This document shows positions 23,669-32,180 of a stretch of DNA of 64,000 nt, one piece after another. Each line of letters begins with the position of its first letter. Position 1 is the first letter of the stretch. Below the pieces are notes generated by a model that saw nothing but the letters and a program-made list of their open reading frames with translations, did not search any database and had not been told where the DNA came from. The translations under genes and the position numbers were made by a program. This stretch comes from Gp6-AA40 sp036407095 (GTDB taxonomy: Bacteria; Acidobacteriota; Vicinamibacteria; Vicinamibacterales; UBA2999), in assembly GCA_036407095.1 (NCBI GenBank), contig DASWZV010000143.1:248001-312000 (forward strand), written 5' to 3'.

Positions 23669-26317
23669 GTGGCTGAGTGGTTGAGCAGTCTGCGTCTCCG
23701 CGTTCGCTCGCTCCTGCACCGGCGGCAGCGCGAACAGGATCTTCAGGACGAGGTCGCCTTTCATCTCGCGATGAGAGAGGAACAGATCCGCACATCGGGC
23801 GCCGCCGACGCCAGCTCGGGCGCCCGGCGACGCTTCGGCAGCGTTGCGAAGATCCAGGACGACGTGCGAGACGCGTGGGCGCTCGCGCCACGGATCGGCA
23901 GTCTGGTTCAGGACGTGCGCTACGGCGCCCGCATGATCCGGCGCAGTCCGGGCTTTGCGCTCCTCGTCGTGTTGATCCTGGGTCTCGGCGTCGGCATCAA
24001 CGCCGTGATGTTCAGTCTGGTCAATGCCGTCGTCGTGCGGCCGTTGCCGTTTGGCTCGCCCGATCGGCTCGTGCGCGTCTGGCACGTGCCGCCGGCCGCG
24101 CAGTTTCCCGGAGCCACCCGGTTCTCGGTGTCGCCGGCGAACTACCTCGATTGGCGCGCACAGAACACCCGGTTCGAGCGCATGACCATCTACACGCAGG
24201 GACGGGCGACGCTGACCGGCCCGGGGCAGGAGCCCGATGCCGTGGGCGAGGGAGTCGTGTCGGCGGAATACTTCGACGTGCTCGAGGTCAAGCCGCTCTA
24301 TGGACGATTCTTCGAAGCAGGCGAAGACGAGTCGGGCAAAGACGATGTCGTCGTCCTCCGCGAATCGCTGTGGCAGACACGATTCGGTGGCGACCTGTCG
24401 ATCGTCGGTCGCTCGATCGTCGTCGATTCACGCCCGCGCACCGTGATCGGCATTGCCCCGAACTCGATGGCTGTGGCGCGCGTGTCGCTGTGGACGCCGC
24501 TTGTGATGGACGCGGAAACGCGCGCGACTCGCGGCATCCACGATTTTCAAGTCATCGCGCGGATGAAACCCGATGTGCGGATCGCCGAGTCGCAGGCGGA
24601 AATGGACATCATTTCAAAACGGCTCGAGCAGCAGTACCCGGTCGACAACACCGGGTGGGGCGCCGTTGTGCTGCCGCTTCAGGATGACATCGTCGGCGAT
24701 GCGCGAACAGCCCTCCTGGTGCTGCTCGGTGCGGTCGGCTTCGTGATGTTGATCGCGTCGGCAAACCTCGCGAACCTGATGCTGGCCAAGACGCTGGGCC
24801 GATCGAAGGAAATTGCGGTCCGCACCGCGCTCGGCGCCAGCCGACGCCGTGTGGTTCAGCAGATCCTTTGCGAGACGATGCTGCTCGGGCTGCTCAGCGG
24901 CGTCCTTGGTCTGCTGCTCGCACGAGGCAGCATCACGGCGATCGTCGCGTACGTCACGGGAACGATCCCGCGTTCGACGGAGATCGATCTCGACGCGCGG
25001 GTGTTGCTGTTTACGCTGGCCGTGTCCTTGATCGCAGGTCTGATAGCGGGGCTGGCACCGGCGTGGCGGCTGACCCGTCCCAACATTCAGAGCACGTTGA
25101 ATCAGGGATTGACGCGCACTGCGACCGGCTCGCACGATCGCCGTCTTCGCCACGCGCTCGTCGTGTCGGAAGTGGCGCTCGCGCTCGTGCTGCTCGTCGG
25201 CGCTGGCCTGCTGATTCGAACGGTCGGTACGCTCCGCGCGGTCGATCCCGGGTTCGATCGACGCAACGTGCTGACTGCGGTCCTCACGCTGCCGCAGGCG
25301 AAATACCCGAAGCAGGAAGACCGGACGCGTTTTGCCGATCTGCTCACGCAGCGAGTTGGTGGGCTCCCGGGGGTCGAGGCGGTCTCGACGATCGACTCGC
25401 TGCCAATGACCGGTGGATCGACGCAGCCTGTCTCGATCGAAGGCGAGCCCGTCAAGCCGATGTCGGAGCAGCCCGAAGTGGCGGTGCGGCGGATCATGCC
25501 CGGCTATCTGCGCGCGTCGGGTACGCGTCTGATTCGCGGCCGTGACTTCACGAACGCCGACACTTCGGACGCGTTGCCGGTTGTGCTCATCAGCGAGTCG
25601 ATGGCCAGGCAGTTCTGGCCACACCAGAATCCGATCGGGAAGCATCTGACGCTGACGTTCCGTCCCGGCGTCGTGCGCGAGGTCGTCGGCGTTGTCGGCG
25701 ATGCCAAGATTAGGGGACTCGACGTGCCGGAGCCGGTTGCGGCGCTCTACGCGCCGCTTGCGCAAAACCCCGGAGGCCCTCTCTCGCTCGTGGTGCGAAC
25801 CACCGTGCCGCCGAAGAGCGTCACGCCTTCGATGACCGCGTTGCTTCATGAGCTCGATCCGGATCTACCGCTCCTCAACGTCAGAACGATGGACGAAGTG
25901 GTCGGCGCATCGTTTGCGCAACAGCAATTCGCGATGGAGCTGCTCGGCGCGTTCGCGGCGCTGGCGCTCCTGCTCGCGGCGATCGGGATCTACAGCGTCC
26001 TGTCGTGGACCGTTCGTCAGCGCGTCCGGGAGATCGGGATCAGGCGCGCGCTCGGCGCACCCACCCGCGATTTGATTCGCATGGTCGTCGTCGAAGGATT
26101 GAAGCCGACGGTATGGGGTGTGGCGCTCGGCGTCGCGAGCGCCCTCGCGCTCGGCAGACTTCTGTCGGCGTTGATCTTCGGTGTAACGCCGCACGACATC
26201 ACGACCCTCGCGTCAGTGGCGATCATCATCACGCTGGTCGGCGTGTCCGCAACGCTATTGCCGGCATATCGGGCCACTCGCGTCGATCCGGTCATCGCGC
26301 TCCGTGACGAGCCGTGA
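23669..26317 (+). CDS. ADOP-type permease (FtsX/MacB-like), copy 3
   Basis: A protein of about 882 residues. Start is GTG 23669, chosen because GGAGG lies seven bases upstream. The prefix domain (REQDLQDEVAFHLAMREEQI) is more divergent than in copies 1 and 2. The first helix is GFALLVVLILGLGVGINAVMF, then MacB-like periplasmic and FtsX units occur twice, ending ATLLPAYRATRVDPVIALRDEP. The final IALRDEP is the usual ADOP terminus. It is co-directional with padR 2. No ATPase gene is adjacent, as expected for the orphan permease family. Confidence 0.93.
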   Translation: MAEWLSSLRLRVRSLLHRRQREQDLQDEVAFHLAMREEQIRTSGAADASSGARRRFGSVAKIQDDVRDAWALAPRIGSLVQDVRYGARMIRRSPGFALLVVLILGLGVGINAVMFSLVNAVVVRPLPFGSPDRLVRVWHVPPAAQFPGATRFSVSPANYLDWRAQNTRFERMTIYTQGRATLTGPGQEPDAVGEGVVSAEYFDVLEVKPLYGRFFEAGEDESGKDDVVVLRESLWQTRFGGDLSIVGRSIVVDSRPRTVIGIAPNSMAVARVSLWTPLVMDAETRATRGIHDFQVIARMKPDVRIAESQAEMDIISKRLEQQYPVDNTGWGAVVLPLQDDIVGDARTALLVLLGAVGFVMLIASANLANLMLAKTLGRSKEIAVRTALGASRRRVVQQILCETMLLGLLSGVLGLLLARGSITAIVAYVTGTIPRSTEIDLDARVLLFTLAVSLIAGLIAGLAPAWRLTRPNIQSTLNQGLTRTATGSHDRRLRHALVVSEVALALVLLVGAGLLIRTVGTLRAVDPGFDRRNVLTAVLTLPQAKYPKQEDRTRFADLLTQRVGGLPGVEAVSTIDSLPMTGGSTQPVSIEGEPVKPMSEQPEVAVRRIMPGYLRASGTRLIRGRDFTNADTSDALPVVLISESMARQFWPHQNPIGKHLTLTFRPGVVREVVGVVGDAKIRGLDVPEPVAALYAPLAQNPGGPLSLVVRTTVPPKSVTPSMTALLHELDPDLPLLNVRTMDEVVGASFAQQQFAMELLGAFAALALLLAAIGIYSVLSWTVRQRVREIGIRRALGAPTRDLIRMVVVEGLKPTVWGVALGVASALALGRLLSALIFGVTPHDITTLASVAIIITLVGVSATLLPAYRATRVDPVIALRDEP

Positions 26318-26355
26318 TCGGGGAATAAGGAGCGTGCTGCCGGTGTTCCAATCGT

Positions 26356-27564
26356 GTGCGGCAGCTCTCAGCGCTCCTTCTTCTCGTCGGTGCCGTTGTC
26401 GGTGCAGGTGCTCAGAGCGCGTCGCTCGACTATCCCCAGTGGCGCGGACGCGAGCGCGACGGGTCCGCGAGCGCGTTCGTGCCGCCAAAGGTCTGGCCCG
26501 AGCGGCTGACCAAGAGATGGAAGCTCGAGGTCGGAGAGGGTTATGCCACACCGATTCTGGTCGGCGGTGTCGTGTACGTCTTCACGCGGCTCGATGGCGC
26601 TGAGGGCATAACCGCACTCGACGCAGACAGCGGACGCCAGAAGTGGCGGTCGAGTTATCCCGCTCCCTATACACCAAGCCAGGCCGCCGCCGCACACGGC
26701 GCCGGCGCAAAAGCGACTCCGCTCTTTCATGAAGGCAGGCTGTTCACGCTCGGTATCAGCGGCATCGTGACGGCGTTCGACGCCGCGACCGGTACGCGCG
26801 TGTGGCAGACGAGCGCCCCCGCGGAACCTCCCTACTTCAGTGCTGCTTCATCTCCGGCCGGTGACCGCGGCATCGTCGTTGCGCACCCGGGGAATTACGG
26901 ACCGCTGACCGCGTTCGACACCTCGACCGGCGCCGTGAAGTGGACTGCCGGTGATGGCGGCTTCTTCGCGTCACCGATCATCGTGACGCTCGATGGTGTG
27001 CGTCAGATCGTCACCATGACGCAGTCCGCGATCATCGGCGTCTCTCTTCTCGACGGCGGTGTTCTCTGGCGGTTTCCGTGGCCGGGAGGGACCGGCGGCC
27101 CGACACCGGTCCTGGCAGGCGACACGATCATCGTCAGCGCGGGCGAGGGCACGACCGGCATCAAGGCGATGCGCCGCGATGGTCGTTGGACGGCCGAGGC
27201 GCTCTGGCAAACGAAAGACGTCGCCATGTACATCAGTACTCCGGTGGTGATCGGAGAGACGCTGTTTGGTCTATCCACGAAGTCGAGAGGACAGTTCTTC
27301 GCGATCGACGCACGCACCGGCACGACCTTGTGGCTCGGCCCGCCACGCCAGGCGGCCAACACCGCGCTCGTGAAAGCCGGCAACCTCGTGTTCTATCTGA
27401 ATGACGATGCAGAGCTGACCGTCGCATCGAGCAGCCGCACGAAGTTCGAGCCATTGAAACGATACACGGTTGCAGACAGCGCGACCTGGGCCCAGCCACT
27501 CATTTCCGGGAAACGGATCTTCATCAAGGACGTGTCGTCGCTGACGCTGTGGACAGTTGAGTGA
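26356..27564 (+). CDS. secreted PQQ-like beta-propeller protein
   Basis: A 402-residue protein. The GTG start gives a signal peptide (MRQLSALLLLVGAVVGAGAQS) and a mature N-terminus with YPQWRG, as in bacterial outer-membrane or periplasmic PQQ-repeat (BamB-like) propellers. Blades contain the expected ALDADSGRQKW, AFDAATGTRVW and AIDARTGTTLW repeats. No cofactor residues can be assigned, and many relatives lack PQQ. It begins 38 bases after ADOP copy 3 and could be transcribed with it. Its final 20 codons are duplicated as a fragment at 31363-31425. Confidence 0.85.
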   Translation: MRQLSALLLLVGAVVGAGAQSASLDYPQWRGRERDGSASAFVPPKVWPERLTKRWKLEVGEGYATPILVGGVVYVFTRLDGAEGITALDADSGRQKWRSSYPAPYTPSQAAAAHGAGAKATPLFHEGRLFTLGISGIVTAFDAATGTRVWQTSAPAEPPYFSAASSPAGDRGIVVAHPGNYGPLTAFDTSTGAVKWTAGDGGFFASPIIVTLDGVRQIVTMTQSAIIGVSLLDGGVLWRFPWPGGTGGPTPVLAGDTIIVSAGEGTTGIKAMRRDGRWTAEALWQTKDVAMYISTPVVIGETLFGLSTKSRGQFFAIDARTGTTLWLGPPRQAANTALVKAGNLVFYLNDDAELTVASSSRTKFEPLKRYTVADSATWAQPLISGKRIFIKDVSSLTLWTVE

Positions 27565-27628
27565 GCAGGCACCGAGAGCCTTGCCGACGAGTGGCAGCCT
27601 GAGAAATACACCGGGGCTCGCAGGGTGG

Positions 27629-28849
27629 TCACAGCCATTCAGGCCGCTGTGGCCAGAACGTGACCGCATACCAGATCAGACCGCACGCGACATGCACCGC
27701 AGAGGCAGCCCAGGCGGTACGTCGCCAGCCGACGCTGACGGACGTGGTCAACAAGAAGAGGACAGACTCGACGTACGAAAGGAACACGGCCGTCTGACCG
27801 GTCCACGCGAAATTGCCGTCAAAGAGACGTGTGCCACCCTCCCCAAGCATGAGCGTCATGGCGAAAGCGATTCCCGTGAAGAGCCAGACGAACCGCAGCC
27901 GATCATCGACCGCACCACGGCGCCACGCCGCAGCAAGGACGACCAACGGAAAGGCCATCGAGGCCGGCAGTTTGTACAGCGTCGGCATGAACTTGAAGAC
28001 GACGAACGGAGCAAGGACCAGGCGGGAGGCGTCGGCACCGAAGACTTCCCTGGCCTGCCAGAGCATCAGCAGAGAAACCGGCAGAGCGACTCCGGCGAGA
28101 AACAGGCTTGCCTGCCTCCAATGCCGCCGGGCCATGTCCCGCAGAGAATACAGGCCCGCGGCGGGGAGAAACGCGACCAGGAACGAGGGCTTCGCCAACG
28201 CAGACAGGATCGACAACACGGTCATCCCGGCGACTCGTGTCGGCGCCGCGCTCCGGACATCGATGAACTGCGCGCAATAGAGGAAATAGATCCACAGCGC
28301 GAACAGCTTGTTCAGTTGCTGCGTGGGACTGTGGTACGTGATCGGCACGAAGTACCCGTAGTACAGGTTCGGCATCAGGATCGTGGGCAGGAATATGTGC
28401 GACGCGAGGAGCAGCGCTGGCACCACCAAAAAAGCGCGAAAGGCCGTGAGCGCCGCCCCGCGGCGTTCGATTTCGTACGCAATCAGCACGGCCATGCCGC
28501 CGTAGCACAGACCGAGCAGCCACGCGGTGCCCGTGAAGTAGTTCACGCCGAAGAGAAAGGAGAAGGCCTTGAGGAGCAGCTGAAACAGGAAATGCGCTGC
28601 AAGGTGGGGTGCCCAGAGGTCTGCGACCGAGTGGATTTCCCCGGCATACCCGATGTGAAGCGTGAGGTCCGAGACCGCCTGCACGCGAAGGAAGGTGTGG
28701 AAACCGTAGGTGAAGACGGACGTGACGAGAGCGAAGAGACCAAGTGTCTTCAGCACGTGTTGTCTTTGCGCGCTGGTCACGACTCTGGCTGCAGGTCCGA
28801 GCTTCACTTCCATACTCTGAGTCGGCTGCTTCGGAACTGGACTATACAT
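27629..28849 (-). CDS. polytopic membrane protein of unknown function
   Basis: A 406-residue protein with about ten hydrophobic helices and no recognisable enzyme motif. The first long extracytoplasmic loop contains HIGYAGEIHSVADLWAPHLAAHF, an arrangement seen in uncharacterised glycosyltransferase-like or DUF2029-like membrane proteins, but no catalytic Asp pair is obvious. It is convergent with the PQQ-like gene (65-base gap) and divergent from the small lipoprotein gene. Confidence 0.6.
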   Translation of the reverse strand: MYSPVPKQPTQSMEVKLGPAARVVTSAQRQHVLKTLGLFALVTSVFTYGFHTFLRVQAVSDLTLHIGYAGEIHSVADLWAPHLAAHFLFQLLLKAFSFLFGVNYFTGTAWLLGLCYGGMAVLIAYEIERRGAALTAFRAFLVVPALLLASHIFLPTILMPNLYYGYFVPITYHSPTQQLNKLFALWIYFLYCAQFIDVRSAAPTRVAGMTVLSILSALAKPSFLVAFLPAAGLYSLRDMARRHWRQASLFLAGVALPVSLLMLWQAREVFGADASRLVLAPFVVFKFMPTLYKLPASMAFPLVVLAAAWRRGAVDDRLRFVWLFTGIAFAMTLMLGEGGTRLFDGNFAWTGQTAVFLSYVESVLFLLTTSVSVGWRRTAWAASAVHVACGLIWYAVTFWPQRPEWL

Positions 28850-29023
28850 CGGGCACGACTATACCGGCGTGCCTCATCCAAGGCCGCACGCATTCATTCA
28901 TTTGATGACCCACGATCTAGAGGAGATCGCGACAAGACGTCGGAATTCATCGATGTGGACTGTGCGCTTTCGGTATCGACGTCGTTACTCTCTTTGAGAA
29001 ACGACCTCGAATCGGAGGAGCCG

Positions 29024-29419
29024 ATGCGGACGCTCACAGTTCTGGGGCTCGCCTGCCTGATGTCTGGCTGCGGCAGTTCCACGATCCACTTCCTCAGCAC
29101 CTCGGGCAGCCCCAACGGTGCATTGACCACCGACGGATTCAGCACCAATTACTCGGGGTTCGTGACGAGCACCGATTCGGTGAACGTCGGCAATCAGGGC
29201 GGCAACGGCGAAGTGGTCGGGTTCAGCCAGTATCGTCCGGCGCACGTCCAGGCGGTGTCGTGGTCGGGCGGGACGGTTGACGTCAATCTGGGCGACCAGA
29301 TCCGCGTGCCGATTTCGTTCTGGGTTCTGTCTACGCCGTTCAACACGAATTCGCAGCGAGCCGACGCGTTCTGGTTCCGGGCGTCTGACGTGTCAGCCAC
29401 TGCGCGGCCAACGGGGTAG
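29024..29419 (+). CDS. small lipoprotein, unknown function
   Basis: A 131-residue protein. Start at ATG 29024 with an excellent GGAGGAG three bases upstream; the much longer in-frame reading upstream is antisense to a membrane gene and is rejected. A short signal peptide has lipobox LMSGC (Cys16). The mature part is Ser/Thr/Asn/Gly-rich (SGSPNGALTTDGFSTNYSG), consistent with beta-strands on the cell surface. The family is not recognised. Confidence 0.75.
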   Translation: MRTLTVLGLACLMSGCGSSTIHFLSTSGSPNGALTTDGFSTNYSGFVTSTDSVNVGNQGGNGEVVGFSQYRPAHVQAVSWSGGTVDVNLGDQIRVPISFWVLSTPFNTNSQRADAFWFRASDVSATARPTG

Positions 29420-29459
29420 AGAGCAACAGAGCAACGACAGCGACCACGAAACTCTTCAT
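29340..29459 (-). pseudogene. 5' remnant of a secreted-protein gene (signal peptide only)
   Basis: A 39-codon minus-strand frame opens MKSFVVAVVALLLSTPLAAQ, a clean signal peptide. QWLTRQTPGTRTRR follows, close to the QW-PTPGIPRT opening I associate with a large acidobacterial secreted family, and then a stop. It overlaps the 3' end of the small lipoprotein gene. It is best read as a truncated gene start, though a tiny secreted peptide is possible. Confidence 0.45.
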
Positions 29460-29633
29460 GGCGGCACCTACTTCGATACCGAAGCCTTGTCAAACTGTAT
29501 CCCACTGGCTGAACACGCTTGTTCCGCCCTGATGGCGAGCGTGCGGTTTCCCGCAGGCAGTCTTAAATCCAAGCCTTACCGATCGCGTGCGACTTTGAAA
29601 CATGTGATTCGCGCAGTTGTTGAATCCCGGAAC

Positions 29634-29651
29634 GGCCGCCTTCAGGCGGCC
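29634..29651. repeat. hairpin, TTCA loop (GGCCGCC stem)
   Basis: GGCCGCC-TTCA-GGCGGCC sits 50 bases before the sorbosone-dehydrogenase-like gene. Its stem is identical to the hairpin at 3287, in the opposite orientation. It may terminate transcripts entering from the lipoprotein gene. The remainder of 29420-29701 shows no other gene. Confidence 0.6.
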
Positions 29652-29701
29652 CAACGAATCAGGCGCCCTTCAGTGCATAATCCCGTTTCCAGGAGACGGA
29701 C

Positions 29702-30895
29702 ATGAAGGGATTCATCTCGTTACTCTCCGCGTTGACAGTCCTCGTCGTGCCGATGGCGGCGCAGCAAGAAGTGCCCATGCGCAACAACACGCCGGTGGCA
29801 CCACAGGGCATCAAGATTCCACCGCTGCCCGACACGCCGGTGCGTTATGAGACGGCGGAAGGACAGAACATCCGCGTGAGTGTGTACGCACGCGGATTCC
29901 ACAACGGATGGAGCATGGCGTTCGTGTCGGACGACACGATCCTCGTCGCCGAACGAGCCGGCGCCATCCGCGTCGTGCGCAACGGCGTCGTCGATCCGCA
30001 GCCCGCGCAGGGCGCACCAGTGGCGCGCGGACAGGGTCTCTCGGGAATGGATCTCGCGCTGCATCCGGACTTCGAGCGCAATCATTACATCTACATCAGC
30101 TACTCGAAGCCGCTCGACGAGAAGCGGACGACGCTGGCGGTGGCGCGCGCGGTGTGGGACGGCAAGGCGTTCACCGGCGCGAAGGACATCTTCGTGGGTG
30201 AAGGCGGCGGCGGTGGTCCGATCGCGTTCGGCGGCGACGGCATGCTGTACATCGCGAGCGGCGGCGGCGGCGGACCGAATGCCACGCAGAACCGCAACAG
30301 CATCAGCGGCAAGATCCTGCGGCTCACCGATACCGGCGCGATCCCGAAAGACAATCCGTTCGTCGGACAGAAGGATGCGAGACCCGAGGTCTTCACGATG
30401 GGCCATCGCAACACGCTGCGTCTGGCCAAACATCCTGGCACCGGCGCGATCTGGCAAGTCGAAGATGGTCCGAACGGCGGCGACGAGGTGAACATCCTCG
30501 TGCCCGGCGGCAATTATGGATGGCCACTCATCAGCCTCGGACGCACATATGCGGGACCGTGGCAAGGACCGTTCTCGCAGGAGGGCTACCGCGATGCGAC
30601 GATCCTGTGGGTGCCGTCGATCGCGGTGTCGAGCATCGCCTTCTACACCGGCGACAAGCTGCCTAAATGGAAGGGTGACGTCTTCGTCGGTGGCATGCGC
30701 TATGGAGAGATTCCGGGCACGGGGCAGCTGCATCGAATTCTGATCAACAAGAACCTCGAAGAGCTGCGACGCGAGCCGCTGCTGCTCGATCTGCGTCGAC
30801 GTATTCGCGACGTCAAGCAGGGACGGGACGGCTTGTTGTACCTGCTGACCGACGAGGCCGATGCGGTGATGCTTCGGATCGAACCGGCCGAATAG
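29702..30895 (+). CDS. PQQ-dependent sugar dehydrogenase (glucose/sorbosone dehydrogenase family)
   Basis: A 397-residue protein. AGGAG about seven bases before the ATG, and a signal peptide (GFISLLSALTVLVVPMAA), indicate a periplasmic protein. The body is the six-bladed propeller of soluble quinoprotein aldose dehydrogenases: GWSMAFVSDDTILVAERAG, GLSGMDLALHPDF (region of the general base), FTMGHRNTLRL (the conserved GHRN segment) and GPNGGDEVNILVPGGNYGWP. These enzymes oxidise sugar hemiacetals using PQQ and calcium. The Gly-rich loops near residue 160 (GEGGGGG) and residue 185 are notable. Confidence 0.92.
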   Translation: MKGFISLLSALTVLVVPMAAQQEVPMRNNTPVAPQGIKIPPLPDTPVRYETAEGQNIRVSVYARGFHNGWSMAFVSDDTILVAERAGAIRVVRNGVVDPQPAQGAPVARGQGLSGMDLALHPDFERNHYIYISYSKPLDEKRTTLAVARAVWDGKAFTGAKDIFVGEGGGGGPIAFGGDGMLYIASGGGGGPNATQNRNSISGKILRLTDTGAIPKDNPFVGQKDARPEVFTMGHRNTLRLAKHPGTGAIWQVEDGPNGGDEVNILVPGGNYGWPLISLGRTYAGPWQGPFSQEGYRDATILWVPSIAVSSIAFYTGDKLPKWKGDVFVGGMRYGEIPGTGQLHRILINKNLEELRREPLLLDLRRRIRDVKQGRDGLLYLLTDEADAVMLRIEPAE

Positions 30896-31283
30896 GACAC
30901 GAGTCACGCTATGACTCCTGATCCACTACCCCTCCGACTGGATGAAGGCGGGCTACGCGTACACGAAGTACGCATCGCGTGAGGCGTCGCTACCGGCGAT
31001 CCACTGGGAGTTCGGGGGCGATCCATGTGGGATTGAGCGCCCAGTTCCCGCGTCATCTCATCGACCATCGCAAACACCGTGGGCCAGACCCCGACTTCCT
31101 CGCCGCAGAATTCAGCGTGTTCATTCGACATGAGCCGGAGGGCCACGAGGAGCTGAAGGCCGCAGCGCGTCGCTACGAAGAGCGGCGCGGCGGGGCGGGA
31201 CGACGTGTCAACGGCGTGGTGTGGTAGACGTTCGAACTACCAAAGTTGGAGTGTGTGTCCGGGTGGCATAATGGCCGGGAGGC
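30896..31283. other. about 390 bases of non-coding or decayed sequence
   Basis: No single reading frame is convincing. One plus-strand frame (30942-31030) reads MKAGYAYTKYASREASLPAIHW, and a second plus-strand frame (31036-31225) reads FLAAEFSVFIRHEPEGHEEL. These would be continuous only with a frameshift. This is compatible with a broken gene, but the family is not recognised. A minus-strand frame over 30904-31146 is equally unproven. Confidence 0.35.
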
Positions 31284-31357
31284 TGTGCTGACGGGGGAAG
31301 CGGTGGGGCAGTCGCATGACGAGTCTTCCGATAGCCGCTCTAATCCGTCCTATCCTC
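31284..31357. repeat. ~75-bp dispersed repeat, copy 1 (partner at 38177)
   Basis: It runs from TGTGCTGAC through GGGGGAAGCGGTGGGGC to CCGCTCTAATCCGTCCTATCCTC. The outer thirds are almost identical to 38177-38252 and the middle differs. It has no coding potential that I recognise. It directly abuts the PQQ-gene fragment. Confidence 0.75.
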
Positions 31358-31362
31358 CTCTC

Positions 31363-31425
31363 ATCTCTGGAAGCCGGATCTTCATCAACGACGTGTCGTC
31401 GCTGACGCTCTGGACGGTGGATTGA
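31363..31425 (+). pseudogene. 3' fragment of a PQQ-like propeller gene
   Basis: Twenty codons plus stop (ISGSRIFINDVSSLTLWTVD) align without gaps with the last 20 codons of the gene ending at 27564, with four residue changes. No start or upstream coding sequence remains. It is the relic of a duplicated or deleted paralogue. Confidence 0.8.
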
Positions 31426-31493
31426 GCCGGTACCCTTCGATGAACAGAGGCTGAACGCGGTATTCAGACCGTGTTCACCTTCACGCCCCTACC

Positions 31494-32180
31494 ATGCGGC
31501 GCGTGATTCGACTGCGCCGCGTCTCCAAGTCGTACGACACCCCGGCCGGACCATTTCGCGCGCTGCGTGAGGTCGACCTCGATGTCGAGGCCGGCGAGCT
31601 GGTCGCGATCGTCGGCAAATCGGGTAGCGGGAAGTCGACGCTCCTCAACCTCATTTCCGGGATCGATCGGCCGACGAGCGGCGACGTGACGGTCGCAGGC
31701 ACCTCGCTTCACGATTCGTCCGAGAGCGTGCTCGCCCGATGGCGCGGCGCCACCGTCGGGATCGTCTTCCAGTTCTTCCAGCTCCTGCCGACGCTCACCG
31801 TCGTCGAAAACGTCATGCTGCCGATGGACTTTCTGGGCACGCGCGCTGTGAAGACTCGTCGCCCGCACGCGCTCGAACTGCTGGCGCGAGTCGGGCTGGC
31901 CGATCAGGCTGACAAGCTTCCAGCGGCGTTGTCGGGCGGTCAGCAGCAGCGCGTCGCGATTGCGCGCGCCCTCGCCAACGATCCGGCGATTGTGACCGCC
32001 GACGAGCCCACAGGAAATCTCGACTCGGACACAGCAGCCGCGCTGCTCGAGCTGTTTCACACGATGGCCGCGTCCGGGACGACGATCGTCATCGCCACCC
32101 ACGAACGCGAGATTTCGAGTCTCGCGACGCGGACGTTCACGCTCGACGACGGACGGATTGCGCGAGCGGTTCGAATGTGA
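31494..32180 (+). CDS. ABC exporter ATPase, LolD/MacB type
   Basis: A 228-residue ATPase. Walker A GKSGSGKSTLLN, Q-loop FQFFQLLPTLT, signature LSGGQQQRVAIARAL and Walker B VTADEPTGNLD are complete, with H-loop THE. The TVVENVMLPM segment is characteristic of the LolD/MacB/FtsE branch that powers MacB-FtsX permeases. Its TGA overlaps the GTG start of the permease (GTGA at 32177-32180), showing coupling. The pair forms a type VII mechanotransmission exporter, or a Lol-like lipoprotein release system. Confidence 0.92.
   Translation: MRRVIRLRRVSKSYDTPAGPFRALREVDLDVEAGELVAIVGKSGSGKSTLLNLISGIDRPTSGDVTVAGTSLHDSSESVLARWRGATVGIVFQFFQLLPTLTVVENVMLPMDFLGTRAVKTRRPHALELLARVGLADQADKLPAALSGGQQQRVAIARALANDPAIVTADEPTGNLDSDTAAALLELFHTMAASGTTIVIATHEREISSLATRTFTLDDGRIARAVRM

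Noticed and set aside
24614..25849. A ~410-codon minus-strand open frame inside ADOP copy 3
   Set aside because: Antisense shadow; no start signal, no domain.
27557..29023. Long upstream extension of the small lipoprotein frame
   Set aside because: The extension is antisense to a polytopic membrane protein. The ATG at 29024 has a strong GGAGGAG and a lipobox.
31284..31357. The 75-bp repeat as an integron attC site
   Set aside because: No paired RYYYAAC/GTTRRRY core sites with inverted imperfect arms could be drawn, and no cassette array is present.
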